The notes under the pieces: model-generated
Seen by the model: the letters and a program-made list of their open reading frames with translations, nothing else
The model's database searches: none
Told to the model about the DNA's origin: nothing
Assembly (NCBI RefSeq): GCF_030867095.1
Contig: NC_081824.1
Span: 114,832,162-114,896,161, forward strand
From: Alligator mississippiensis
Lineage: Eukaryota; Chordata; Crocodylia; Alligatoridae
Length of the DNA stretch: 64,000 nt
Reading direction: 5' to 3'
Made by a program: the position numbers and the translations under genes
Shown here: positions 1 to 10,790 of the stretch, one piece after another
Numbering within the stretch: position 1 is the first letter of the stretch
Layout of the letters: the number at the start of each line of letters is the position of its first letter

Positions 1-627
1 AAGCAGTCTACCAAATCTAACTGTGACACCAACCTTAGGGTGCCTCTCAACCACATCCCAGACCCTAGCCCAGGATCACCTATGGTCCAAATCCTAACTT
101 GCTTTGGGCTGTCTACCTGGCCCATGAGTCATCATTGATAGCTGTATGGCAGTTTCAGCAGTTTTTCTCATTGTTCCTGCGTATATTATCATAATATGGA
201 GGCAGAATAATAGCAGAGAAGGCAAACAAGTCCCACATTCAAAACAGATTTTGCAGCCTGACACGGGTACATAGTTTATTCCATCTATTCAGTAAATTTA
301 GGCACTTCTGCAATTCTGTTGTACTTTGCTTAAGTAATGCATCTAGTTTTGTAACTATGCATTATCTTAGCATTAAAATGAAATTAAAAAAAAAAAAACT
401 GTGAGAAAGAGGAGGACCCATCCATCTTTTGCATTCATGGTTTTTCAGGGACTCAAGCAGAATACAATAGGATCACGCTTTGGCATCTAAGTCCACAAAG
501 GTGTATTTAAATGAAATTGGATGTGGTGCTTATGTTGTAAATGAAAGCTGAAATTTTCAAAGGCTTAAATATAAAATAATGAAGAACTCTTGAGGAAAAA
601 AAATAAGACTAGGCATCAACAGAGCCA
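1..627. other. Single-copy AT-rich DNA, nothing recognised
   Basis: I see no gene, RNA or named repeat here. There is a short A-run near 386-398. Open frames are short and lack splice or codon support. Confidence 0.5.
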
Positions 628-752
628 TGTTGTAAGCTCTTTGGGGCAAGGATAGTTTTTAATTACCTGTGTTCAATGCCTAGCATAATTTGGTCCCTGG
701 CTGGGACCTCTATGTTTTTTCTGCTATACAAATAAACAACAACAACAACAGA
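628..752 (+). repeat. L2/MIR-type 3' tail with (AAC)n end
   Basis: The segment reads TTGTAAGCTCTTTGGGGCAA, then GCCTAGCATAATTTGGTCC, then ends in AAATAAACAACAACAACA. This order (TGTAAGCTC.TTGGGGCA, later GCCTAGCA, then a short simple tail) is that of the 3' ends of L2-clade LINEs and of SINEs that borrow that tail. The 5' part is not recognisable. The copy is old and non-coding. Confidence 0.55.
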
Positions 753-1911
753 AAGAGGCAGGCAGCTCCTTCATCACTCCTTGCAGAAAGCCAAGGGAAT
801 CAAGAAAAGCAGCTTGCCTGAATTTGTAGCTGCTTCTCTAGTATACATTTTCTGTTCTTGCCAAAGTCCAGGCAATTTGTTGCAGTTTGGGTCACAAAGA
901 GCAACCTTACAAAGACATAGTTAGAAAAGGTAAAAACAAACAGGATGAGTATGGGTTCAGGGTAGGGATACTTTGCAAAATTGCTTTTCCTTCACTGTGG
1001 TTAAACCAATTCAAAGTTTCAAGCTGTTGCTGTCCCTTTAACTGACAAACCCACTACAATGGGCTTCTCTTTGTGAAAAAGGGCTCTTGGCAGGGTTCTC
1101 CACTCTCATCCAGTGACGATCACTTCTGCAGCATTTTCATTGGTCCGTTTGTCATCACCAGCGTCTGCCTCCCTTTCTTGTGGAAATAAAGATATGGGCA
1201 GGAGAAAAGACATATTTGGTAATGTTTTGCTTTGTAGCTTCCTCTTCACAAGACTGCCTCAGCTGCAAAATGTTAGGAGAAAAAAGAGATGTTGGAATGA
1301 ATTCCAGACAGACCTAATGCCTGCAAATTTGTCTAACTAAGCCAAGTCCAGAAAGGCAAAACATGAAGAAAGTTCATTATTTGACTGCAAGGGACAGTCA
1401 AGTAACGAAACACTCTGCACTTAGAAGCTTTATATTTCAGACAGCTCGACTTTCATGTCACTCCTGCTGTTTCTCACACTCCTGTTAAGCCCCAGTACCT
1501 CTACCGCTTTTAAATCTCTTTATAGTATGTAACATAAAAAGCATTTTAAAGTAGTTTGTGGGCAAACACTGCGATCTAGTACACATGTGGGTGTGCTCAT
1601 ATCAGAGAAACACACAGCTCCCTTGATTACTAGGTGGTTTGTGTGAAAAATGTAGTGAAGAATATCTCCTCCAAACTTCTTAAGTCATCTTACATTCATT
1701 GATTGGCTGGGATTTTATGGAAGTCTTATTTGTGGGTACAACCAAGATGCACTTAGTACAAAACTGGTAATAGCAGGGCCCCTAATCCTGGGGCTGCTAG
1801 TTGAACCACACTATAATTTAGAGAAGCACCAGGACTGCTTTAACCATGCACTCTGGACAAAAGGAGGGGCAATTGTGACAGATGTGGAATTCCTTATGTG
1901 TCCTTTAAAAT
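753..1911. other. Single-copy DNA, nothing recognised
   Basis: No coding region, RNA gene or repeat could be supported. A 75-codon open frame at 1,113-1,340 has no known domain and no conserved-looking composition, so I treat it as chance. Confidence 0.45.
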
Positions 1912-2185
1912 GGGCGCATCTACATGTGTCCCTATGGTGACTTTGTTACTGTACTATCATTAGTAGATCCTTTTGGAAGTACTAAATAATGGTGCAGTAA
2001 CAGCCTGTACTGTGCCATGCATGCCTCACACAGTTATTTTTAGTTGCTATGTCACTGTAACAACACGCTATAATGCGGAACGCATTGCTACAGCAATGTA
2101 GCTGCAGGATCATGGTTTGTGACCACTGTCGTTATGTCACCATAGTGCATTGCTATGGCGATGTAGCGTCATGTGTAGACACACC
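1912..2185. mobile_element. Harbinger-like MITE, about 275 bp
   Basis: The left end reads GGGCGCATCTACATGTG. The reverse complement of the right end reads GGTGTGTCTACACATGACGC, so the copy has inverted ends sharing (A/G)TCTACA.(A/G)TG. The inner sequence repeats CTATGG(T/C)GA and TGTAGC motifs on both sides of the middle. No coding sequence is present. The same end motif bounds the transposase-bearing copy at 33,391-34,420, which is why I favour the PIF/Harbinger superfamily. The target duplication is not clear. Confidence 0.6.
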
Positions 2186-3769
2186 AAATGTATTCCATTC
2201 TTTCCCATCTAACTAGAACTGCACAGATTTATTTTTAACAAATACTAAGTTTATCCAAAAAATGCAGTTTTGGTCATAGTAAAGCTGTTTTTGAACCTGC
2301 TAAATTGGTTTCACTGGGAAAAACTGGAGGAGAACTGGAGTCACTAACCTAGAAAGCAAGAGAGTAAAAATTGCTCTCTAGGCTGGTGTTTGAGGACACA
2401 TATAGGTTCTCGTTTACATAACAGCATCGATACAAAATGAAAGTGTTAATAGGATAGACCAAAAGCACCATATCCTCTTCTACCCTGGTGGTGAAGTCAT
2501 CTTGGTGATTACAGGTTCAGATTTCAGAGGGGTGAACTAGACCTGAGTCTAATACTTCTTGGATGGGTGTTATAAAATTCCAGATCAGATTGAATGATGC
2601 ATGCATATATTTTATAATACAGAACCAAACACAGCTTTGCATTTCACTGAGAAAAAATAAAATAATTATATTTAGCTCACACCAAATTTATACTTAAAAA
2701 AAAACAAACTTGAATGGCTGTTGAACCTAAAATCAATTATTAGTACAGCCGTATGTATCAAGAGTGTAACAAGTGTAGGATAGCATAGATCCATATATCT
2801 CTGGCTCTACGCCACTCAACGATCCCCTGGTGTGATAAAAAAAAAAGCTCATCAGTTAAGACAGGTTTCACTCTGCTTTGGCTCCTCAGAGTGGTGAAAA
2901 GTAGAGCTGGATGAAAATAAAAACTTATTTTCAAGAAGCTTTTCACTATATTTGAAACTTTCCAGTAGGTTTGGCAGATTAAACTGGGGGTCAGAATTTG
3001 GCTTATTCTACAATAGCTGGCAACTACTTGTTTTTACTTTCTTTTACTTTGGGTGACATGAAGGAAATATTAAATTATCAAAGTTGTATCCTAAATTTTT
3101 TGTATTTACAAACTACTAGTTTAAAAAAAAAATCAATAGACTATGGGTTGTCAAAGTCCAGTTATTTGTCACATTATATCAATCAGCTGCTTCTGTTTTT
3201 TCCCTTCTTTTTTCCAAAATGCTATACATTGATCACATTTTGAAAAACAAAGCTAGAGAAAAAAATGAATTTCTTTTGTCTCTTTTGGAATATTTGCTTC
3301 CCCATCATTGTTGATTCCCAATATCTTCTTAGCGCACCTATTATAATGAGAACACATTCTCTTCTTGTTGTTTAATAGATGAGTTATGGAAATAATCAGC
3401 ATGAATTTCAAATGCTAGAACAGACCATGTGATTTGCAATTTGCTACCAACGGGTATGTCCAGATGAGTGAAATGCCCCAAAGCAGTTTGAGATGCCGCA
3501 AGAGGCAATCTAAGAATAAAAAATATTTTCTGCACTGCATATTTTCAACGCAGACTCTAAATTTGATACTGGGAAATCCTGGTATAAAAAAAAAAAAATG
3601 CAGAAAAAACGTTTCACAGGTCACACTCCTGGAACGTGCCCTGAAGCAACCAAAGGTTGAGTCCTCCAGAGAAACAATCTGGCTTCTGGACAGAGCATTT
3701 CTATAGCTGCCCCATGCCCTGCTGTTCCATCAAGCTGCCTCAGTATGCTAGAGCAAATAGGAGTGGGGC
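2186..3769. other. Single-copy AT-rich DNA, nothing recognised
   Basis: Several A- and T-runs and overlapping short open frames on both strands occur, with no recognisable domain, exon or repeat. Confidence 0.45.
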
Positions 3770-4520
3770 AAGGCTGCAGCAGTGACCCAGACCCAGGTGC
3801 TGTTTCAGGTAAGTAGGGAAATGGGGGTGCAAGAGCTGTATGATTTCCTGGGGGGGGGGAATTGTGGATGTGGGGTGCGTGGGTACATGTGTGGGGGAGA
3901 TGTGGGATGTGTGGGGAGTGGCAGGTGGTGTGGGGTTTGTGGATGTGGAGTTTATGGGGAGGGGTTGGGAGGCCACCACCCAGGCACCCCGTCCACCCAC
4001 CCCCTGCAGCACACATCCTCTGGTACTGGCGGGAGCACTCAGCTGGGCCACTGGGGCCATGACCTGCTGCAGGCACAGTCCCAGTGTGGTGGCAGCTCTG
4101 GACCTGGGGTCTGCATATGGTAAATGGAGCAGGCCTGACTCTGCACAGCCTGGCCACTCCTTTGGAAAGGAGTCCTGGGGTGGGGATGCTAGTGGGGTGG
4201 GGTGGGCCAGGCTGGCTCCATTTGCCATGTGCAGACCCTGGGTCCATTGGCACCGTGCTGCTGCAGGGCTGTGCTTGCAGTGGACCATGGTCCTGACCAC
4301 CCAGCTAGCTGCTGCTGCCAGTGCCAGGGGTTATGTGCAGCAGGGGGTGGGGAGGTTGGGCATGTGGCAGCTCCCCCCTCAAACCCCAAACAAACCGCAC
4401 ACCCACAAACCCCATACACTCACCCACAAGCCCCACACCCCCTCCACAACCCCTTACACCCACACCATCCTTTTCCTGCTTAACTAAAACTAGAACCTTG
4501 ATCTCCTGTTGCTGAAGACT
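3770..4520. repeat. Large imperfect foldback (inverted) repeat, about 0.75 kb
   Basis: The two halves are imperfect reverse complements around a centre near 4,157-4,174, where an 8-bp stem (ACTCCTTT/AAAGGAGT) has a 2-bp loop. Paired landmarks are GGTCTGCATATGGTAAATGG (4,111-4,130) with its mirror near 4,218-4,238, the TGTGGG-rich left arm (3,865-3,960) with the CCCACA-rich right arm (4,395-4,470), and TTTCAGGTAAGTAGGG (about 3,803) with its mirror near 4,470-4,485. Open frames of up to 215 codons run through it on both strands but are low-complexity shadows of the GC-rich arms. It is probably a foldback DNA transposon. The outer limits are approximate. Confidence 0.65.
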
Positions 4521-6859
4521 GATCTCCATGGGAAGAATGGTAATTTTGAAAAAGCTAAAGTCTTCAAGGCTTTGAAATATGAGAAGGACCATAAGCAGGT
4601 AGCAGACAGTAAAAGTGCCTTAAGAAAGGTTAGCTTGATTAGTGAAACATCAAGACAATAAAAAAAGAGAGAGAATCATTAAAACCTCTGGGATGATGGA
4701 CAATAAACCAACTGACTCCTTCAGCTGCCTGAACAGTAATACAACTGCTGGTTCAGTGTGGAGTGGGAACCAAAGCAGAGTCCTTTTATCCTGGTCAGAA
4801 AATCACCTCATAAAGGATGGTTATGTTGATGCTAAGAGAACTTTGCCTTGACTATCATTCTTGAAATTGACCCTACCAAATAATTTTCATGGTTGTTAGA
4901 AAAACAGAACTGACAGTAACTGATATGTGTTTGAAGGATTAACTGACCATTTTGCATGTCAGGTAGTAGTAGTCTGATTGCTAAGCAAAACCATTGTTTA
5001 TGTAAATAATAATTACCCAAAGTAGAAGCTATAAAAGTTTTCTTTGTATCTTGGTAAATCACATGTGTCTGATTACTGTGAGTTATATTCAACATAATGA
5101 ATATGACACAATGTAAAAACACAAAGCAATATCTAGCAAGAAAACAGCTTTGTGTTTGAAGCTCCGTTTATAGTACTTAAATAATGCCTGTTCTTCATCG
5201 ATTTTAATGACCAAAACAATCATTTGATCCTCAAACCTCACTTCCTGTATAGTCTAGGCTATAGAAGTAGATTGTTTAGATGGTGAGCTGTGAAATTTTG
5301 TCTATAATTGTGAAGTTATATAAAACTCCACTCTTCTCCTTTCTCTTTCAGGGGGAGCGACCAAGAAACTAGTCTAGAAATTATTTTGTAAGGATATTGT
5401 TTATAGTATTAACAGAACAGACAGAAATATGAGAAGACTTCTGGGGCTGCCAAAAATCTCATTTGTTGGAAGATCAGCCTTTGAATTTGAGAAAGTTCTG
5501 TAGGAAAAATGTTATTTAAATGAGATAATTTCTGTCTCACCAAAACATAATTATTCCCTGACATCAAAAAAATATTTAGCTGGCTCCCTTGCAGTCCTCA
5601 TTGCTAGGACCAATTCATGTGACATCCCCTCTTGTACTGAGATCTTTTTTTTCTTGACACAAATTCAGGAGTATATAGGGCAGATATAACTCGGGTTACT
5701 CTAAAATATTTGCTTCTCTGTGGTTAGGCCTAAATCCTGCTCTATTACTTATCTTTCTTAATTCAGCCTTTCCACAGAATGAAAAAGTTTGCTCATATTA
5801 AGCTCTCTGTTAACTGTCTTGTTTTGGAATGATGATGAACGCTCCTTGCAAGATCGTAGTACTTTCAGCTTCTATTTACTTTGCTTTGTACTTATTCGAA
5901 CCAAGCCTCAGGAACAATATTTTGTTCTTAGTAGTGAGCAACAATTCAGGAACATAAACTTCAAAAGTCTATTACTTTATTGCTGTCCTCAGAGATTATG
6001 AACCACAATGTCATCTCATGTAAACCATCATAATTTTATTGATTTAACTAACTCTATGATGATTTACAACAGGATCTCATGGATAAAAACCTACCTACTA
6101 TCCTCAGAGGCAATTTTTCATTTCAGATCCCTATGTACTACCAGGATCACTTCATCATTAATTCTTCAGAGTAGTGTTTCCTGACTTCCTCTTTAATGTA
6201 CTTTTGTTGTTCTGTTCTCATCTCTACATCTGCTTACCACATGAAACAGAAGCTTGGTGGTAGAAAGGGTGTTTTTTTCTCCCATGTGCAGAGGCCTCCA
6301 GGATCTTTGTTATTCCCCAATAGAACAATGGAAAACAACTTGCATTCTTTCTTCCTAAAGCCAGGGCTGCTCTCTTCCCTTTTTAAAGAATAGAAATAAA
6401 AAGAAGAAACAGAATCATGAGCACATATTCATCCAATTAAACATTCATTTGTATCCAGAAGCCCATATGTGTATAATATTTAAAAGCCTTTATTTATGAT
6501 GGTGAGAATAGGGGCTGTATGGAACTACTGCTGGATGAGTGCTAATGGCAGTCATATCATTTTCAAGTGTGGGAGAGTAGATCTCTGGGCCTCAGTGAAT
6601 GATGGATTTTTGGGGGGGTCAGTGGCTGAACTCTGAAATTCAAACAATAATAAAAAGAATTAGTTCAGGTCAAATCAAAACAGGTTTTTCCTTAATTTTC
6701 TGACTAAAAGAAAAAAAGCAAAATAGTTTATTTCAAATCATCCTGAAAAGTTATGTTTGACCTAAAATGAAATGTTCCAATTCCTATTCAGTAATTTAAC
6801 CCTTTTGAAAACTGTATTTGCTAATAAGGATAGGTAAATCTCAAAAGAAGACTTGAGCT
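4521..6859. other. Single-copy AT-rich DNA, nothing recognised
   Basis: No exon, RNA gene or repeat is supported. Short open frames at 4,642-4,851, 5,789-6,001 and 6,196-6,393 show no domain. Confidence 0.45.
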
Positions 6860-6921
6860 TTTCAAATTGCCCTTTTTTAATGGACTTAAATTTAGGTCCA
6901 TTAAAAAAGGACAATTTGAAA
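6860..6921. repeat. Near-perfect hairpin, 26-bp arms, 10-bp loop
   Basis: The left arm (6,860-6,885) and right arm (6,896-6,921) are reverse complements with one mismatch by eye. The arm reads TTTCAAATTG(C/T)CC at its outer end and AATGGAC at its inner end, and the loop is TTAAATTTAG. Weaker complementarity extends outward for another 10-15 bp, so this may be the core of an old palindromic MITE. Confidence 0.75.
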
Positions 6922-7602
6922 TGAAAAGTCAAAAGTTTGCATTTAAAAATGTCAAATGTGAACATGAAATATTTTGATATTTTCAAGACGTCCGAGAAAT
7001 TTTTAAACCAAAACTATTTGCTGAATAGTCACAAATATTCTGCATGTCAATGAAGGCAAATAATAATCAATAGAGAATGTGAAAATGCATTCTTGATCTT
7101 AGTTATACATGACTGTTTACTGCATCATAAAGTAGAACCAGATTAAAGTGGTGTGCATGGCATTTAGTAACAAGTGTGTTAAAGGAAATTTGTTCAGTGA
7201 ATACTAAATTAATCTTGGCAAAAAGATTCCCAATTATGTGACTCAAGAATATTTTCGGATATAAGAACACTTAAGTTTGGATAATCAAGATAATAGAGGG
7301 GATTTATAGTGGGCTGAATGATCAGGGATGAACACAGATCTGTTTAGAACAAGACGAAGTTACTGAAAAGCTGGAGTTTAGATAATCAGTACTGTTGTGT
7401 ATGCAGGAAGGTGCTATAGGAGGAGATAAAACAAAGGTACAATAAACTAACAAATAACTTTGATATTTTAAGGGCTGAGGGTTTTTTTGGTAGCTTGACT
7501 GTTCCTTGATGTTGAGACACATTCAGATATAACGCACCTCTATTTTTTACCTTGCTAAGTAGTAATTGTTATACTTCACAAAGTGCAGCAAGTTGGATGA
7601 TA
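6922..7602. other. Single-copy AT-rich DNA, nothing recognised
   Basis: No gene or repeat could be supported here. Confidence 0.45.
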
Positions 7603-7610
7603 CCTTAAAC

Positions 7611-7981
7611 CAAGGGTTTTCAACCTTTTCTAAGGAGCATACCCCTTCTGAGTACACTTCTGGTGCGGGGGGAGGCAGCAGGGGGGGTAGCAGCTGCCGG
7701 ATGCAGAGTGGAGCAGGGTGGGGGTGGCAGCAACCGGACTCAGAGCGGGGGGAGCCTTGCACACGGGGGCAGAGTGGGGTGGTGGATGCCGCATGCAAGC
7801 TCCCCCCCCAGCAAATGGGCGACCTGTGTAGCCCACAGAGGGAAGCCACTGCCTTCACCTCCTCCACCCAGCTCTGCTCTTGGGAGGCAGAGACAAGGGT
7901 GGTGGGTGGCAGTGCTCCATCCCCACCTGCCTGCACGCACCCACTAGTCCCTTCCCATGTACCCTCGGTTGACAACCCCTA
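7611..7981. mobile_element. Non-autonomous hAT transposon (MITE)
   Basis: The left end is CAAGGGTTTTCAACC and the reverse complement of the right end is TAGGGGTTGTCAACC, a typical hAT terminal repeat (CAGGGGTT.TCAACC). The element is flanked by 8-bp target duplications that differ at one base: CCTTAAAC at 7,603-7,610 and CTTTAAAC at 7,982-7,989. The 371-bp body is GC-rich, unlike the AT-rich flanks, and encodes no transposase. Open frames across it (for example 7,566-8,033) extend out of the element and are not genes. Confidence 0.8.
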
Positions 7982-7989
7982 CTTTAAAC

Positions 7990-10129
7990 AGCTTGGAAGT
8001 TTTAGTGAACTTATGCAAATCTGTTGGCTGTAGAACTGTCTTTCAATTGCTCGCCCACAAACATAAACAATTAAAAGGCTGCTCAGATCTCCTTATAGTC
8101 TCTGAGCCACAAATAACATGGGAATAACTATTTGTGTGGTACTACAAAACACATACTCTAAGCTAAAAGCAAAAAAAAATTAGAAGTGCTTAAAGTTAAA
8201 AACATAACTGAACTCTACTTAACTTTAAAAATACATCCAGCTTTAGTCCCAGGTAAAGGTTGGAGGTCATTTCATCTTATAATCCAGTTGTTTCACTCAC
8301 CTGTTGCTCTAACATTTCAATTATTACAATATCTTGTCATTGTAATCAATGTGGTTTGGCTGATAGGCAATGGCGGTTTTAATGGGTTATAGTGTTACAA
8401 GAAAACGTAGATGCCTAGATAGTCTTTCAAATAGTCTTTCAAACCCCACCCCCACAAATGCTGATCCTATTGGGTCCATTTCACAAGTATTTAGGGCATG
8501 GCACTGTGGTGAAAATGTATATACCTGTCTACAGTGAATTAAAGCTTATAACCACTATTAAGGTATTACTGTACCATTACCCCTAGTAGTAACATATTTG
8601 AGACTGATTTGAAAGAAGAGACTGAAAGAAACCATTGAGAAGGAAAGACCATATTCCAAAAGGCAACAGGACGGTATCTTGTAGTTTACTTGTAGTACAT
8701 CTGTACCTAGTGAAGCTAATATTTCTTGGGTGGGGGAAGGAGGAAAATATGTTCTGAAAAGCTAGATCTCCCCAAGTCACTCTGCAATACACTAAACATG
8801 TATATGATGGCTTTGTTATGCTTTTGCTATATGTGAAGAAAATTCTTTAGGTGGCAAATATTCTTGTCCTCAGTTTAATGCAATAGCAGTTAGATTCTGT
8901 AACCTGCTTACTTAGCACTATTATTAACTTTATATGGGTGTCTGTTTGAAAAGAATCAAGATAATATCAAATGATGGAATCTCTGGCAAAACAGTAGACA
9001 GCTTCAAAGCAAACCAAATACAAGAGATTTCTTAGTCTGGCATTCGCTTACTTACATAAGCAAGGTCTGAAAGTTTTATGTGTTTATTACACCTTTTGGC
9101 AGCATTTTGGGACAGAATTGGAATGCTCTAAACTTTCTAGCTTTTATCAGACAAAGATAATCTTTGTCACTTCTCTATGTCTCCCGTCCGCTGCTTCACA
9201 CTCCCAAGAGAAATACAGAGCGACTTCAGTTCTTTTTTGCTTTCATTTTTTTTCCTTCAGTTTGTTTCTTTTACCTCTTTGCACCTGTTTTCAAAATGCT
9301 CAGTTAAGTTATTCCTCACCCCTAGGAGAGACATATGGACTCAGAGAACCCCAGTCATGGAATCTTTCTTAGTGTCGTGGGACAGAAATAGATCCCTCCA
9401 AATAAACTGTTTAGCTAAGCACAGATGGCTTCTTCATGAGAGGACACGATGACTTCAGAAGATGGGCAATACCACACACACATTGGTGAGTAAATCTCAG
9501 ACTATGAATCGTCTTGTGGGCTATAATTACTCTGAAGACAGGCCTTCTGTGAAGGCAAACTTTGTTCAGGCATCAGCCTGGGGAATATTCTGTAAACCTG
9601 TGAATCATTTCAGCTGCAAACACTTCCGTTAGGTGTACTTGATAAAAGCCATAGAGCTTTCTTGGAGTGGTTGGAAATTCCCTGTTAATTGTTCAGTTGA
9701 TGTCTCCCGAGTGTGAATTTAATCAGCTTTTGTTCCTGAATGTACTTATTTTGAGCGAACTAATGAAAGTCCTAACTGTTTTATACCAATAAAAAGGATA
9801 GAATATAATGCTTGGAGTAAAAAACTAAATTATTTTCAAATGGGAACAAAGACTACCTTTTGCACAATCTTTGTGGTGTTCATGTTAAACTGGAGAAAAC
9901 AAATGGACCTGGGGACTGGTCAAAAGTTAACAGAAACAGCTGTAAATCCTTATACCATCCAGGCCTCATTGAGAACTTAGGATGGTCATGTTCAGTGAAA
10001 ACTAAAAAGAAAAAAAATCTAATTTTATTGTGAAAAGTATTGAAATCTTGAAATTAAACATGGACATGGGCAGGTATTCCTTTTTTTTTGGTTTCTCAGT
10101 TTTCATATTTCTTTTCTTCCTCCTTTTAA
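7990..10129. other. Single-copy AT-rich DNA, nothing recognised
   Basis: I found no recognisable exon, RNA gene or repeat. Open frames near 9,118-9,452 overlap in two frames and look like chance. Confidence 0.45.
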
Positions 10130-10790
10130 GTGGCTAAAAGTAAAAAACAAACAAACCTGGCCACGCTCTGCTCTGCCATGTCTGTCAGGCTGCAGAGGCC
10201 CCAGGGGAGGACAGCAAGGCAGGGAGCCCGAGTCCACAGCGGGCAGCCCACCCCCAACCCCACCCCACACACAGATATGGAGGGCACATGCCCCCTCTGT
10301 CCCCCAGCAGTGGGGAGCTGGCCTCCCCACCCTGACATAAGCCACTCACAGAGCCATCCCAATCCTCGCTGGGGCTCTGTGGCCATGCATTGTGATCCCG
10401 GGCCCCAAGCCTCACACATTGACCAGCTGGGCAGCAGCTTCAGCCCCAGCCCTGCCCTGCACAACTCCATCCCTCCCTCCTTATGGGGGCCTCAATTTTT
10501 CCCCTCCACTTACCTGTGGGAGCTGCTCTCCAGGATGCTTGGTGGCCATGTGCATGTACATGCACATGGTCCTCCCTACCTGACCACCTTTCTCCCATTC
10601 CCCACAACCCCTTGCAGGCTGAAACTCAGCCACTCTTCAAAAAGCTCTTTGCAAAAAAGCAAAATCCATGTGTTTCCCTGTTAAAATAGAAAAACCTATG
10701 TTTTTCTCTGGTAAAGGGAGAAATCTGTGTTTTTTCCCATTTTTTTTCATGAGAAACAGAAAACCCAGATCCTTGCAAATCACTGAACAG
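10130..10790 (-). repeat. GC-rich repeat block with degenerate 30-bp tandem at one edge
   Basis: A GC-rich body (10,150-10,620) ends in an AT-rich fringe (10,640-10,770). The fringe carries about three degenerate copies of a unit of roughly 30 bp, each with (A/C)T(A/G)TGT.TTT and (C/G)(T/C)..T(A/G)AAA. The outer edge, read on the minus strand, is CAGTGATTTGCAAGGATCTG. A similar fringe (CAGAGATCTTGATTTTCCC) opens the block at 22,797. I infer a common family of non-coding DNA transposon. The other end is not defined. Confidence 0.4.

Noticed and set aside
3621-4487. Overlapping open frames of 186-215 codons on both strands
   Set aside because: They lie in the foldback's GT/CA-rich arms, use several frames at once, encode Pro/His/Trp/Gly-rich low-complexity strings and mirror each other across the palindrome.
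7547-8033. Frames of 142-155 codons
   Set aside because: They run from AT-rich flank through the GC-rich hAT MITE and out again, so they cannot be one gene.
10126-10689. 184-codon plus-strand frame and a 114-codon minus-strand frame
   Set aside because: They fall within a GC-rich repeat block and overlap in several frames, without a domain or splice context.
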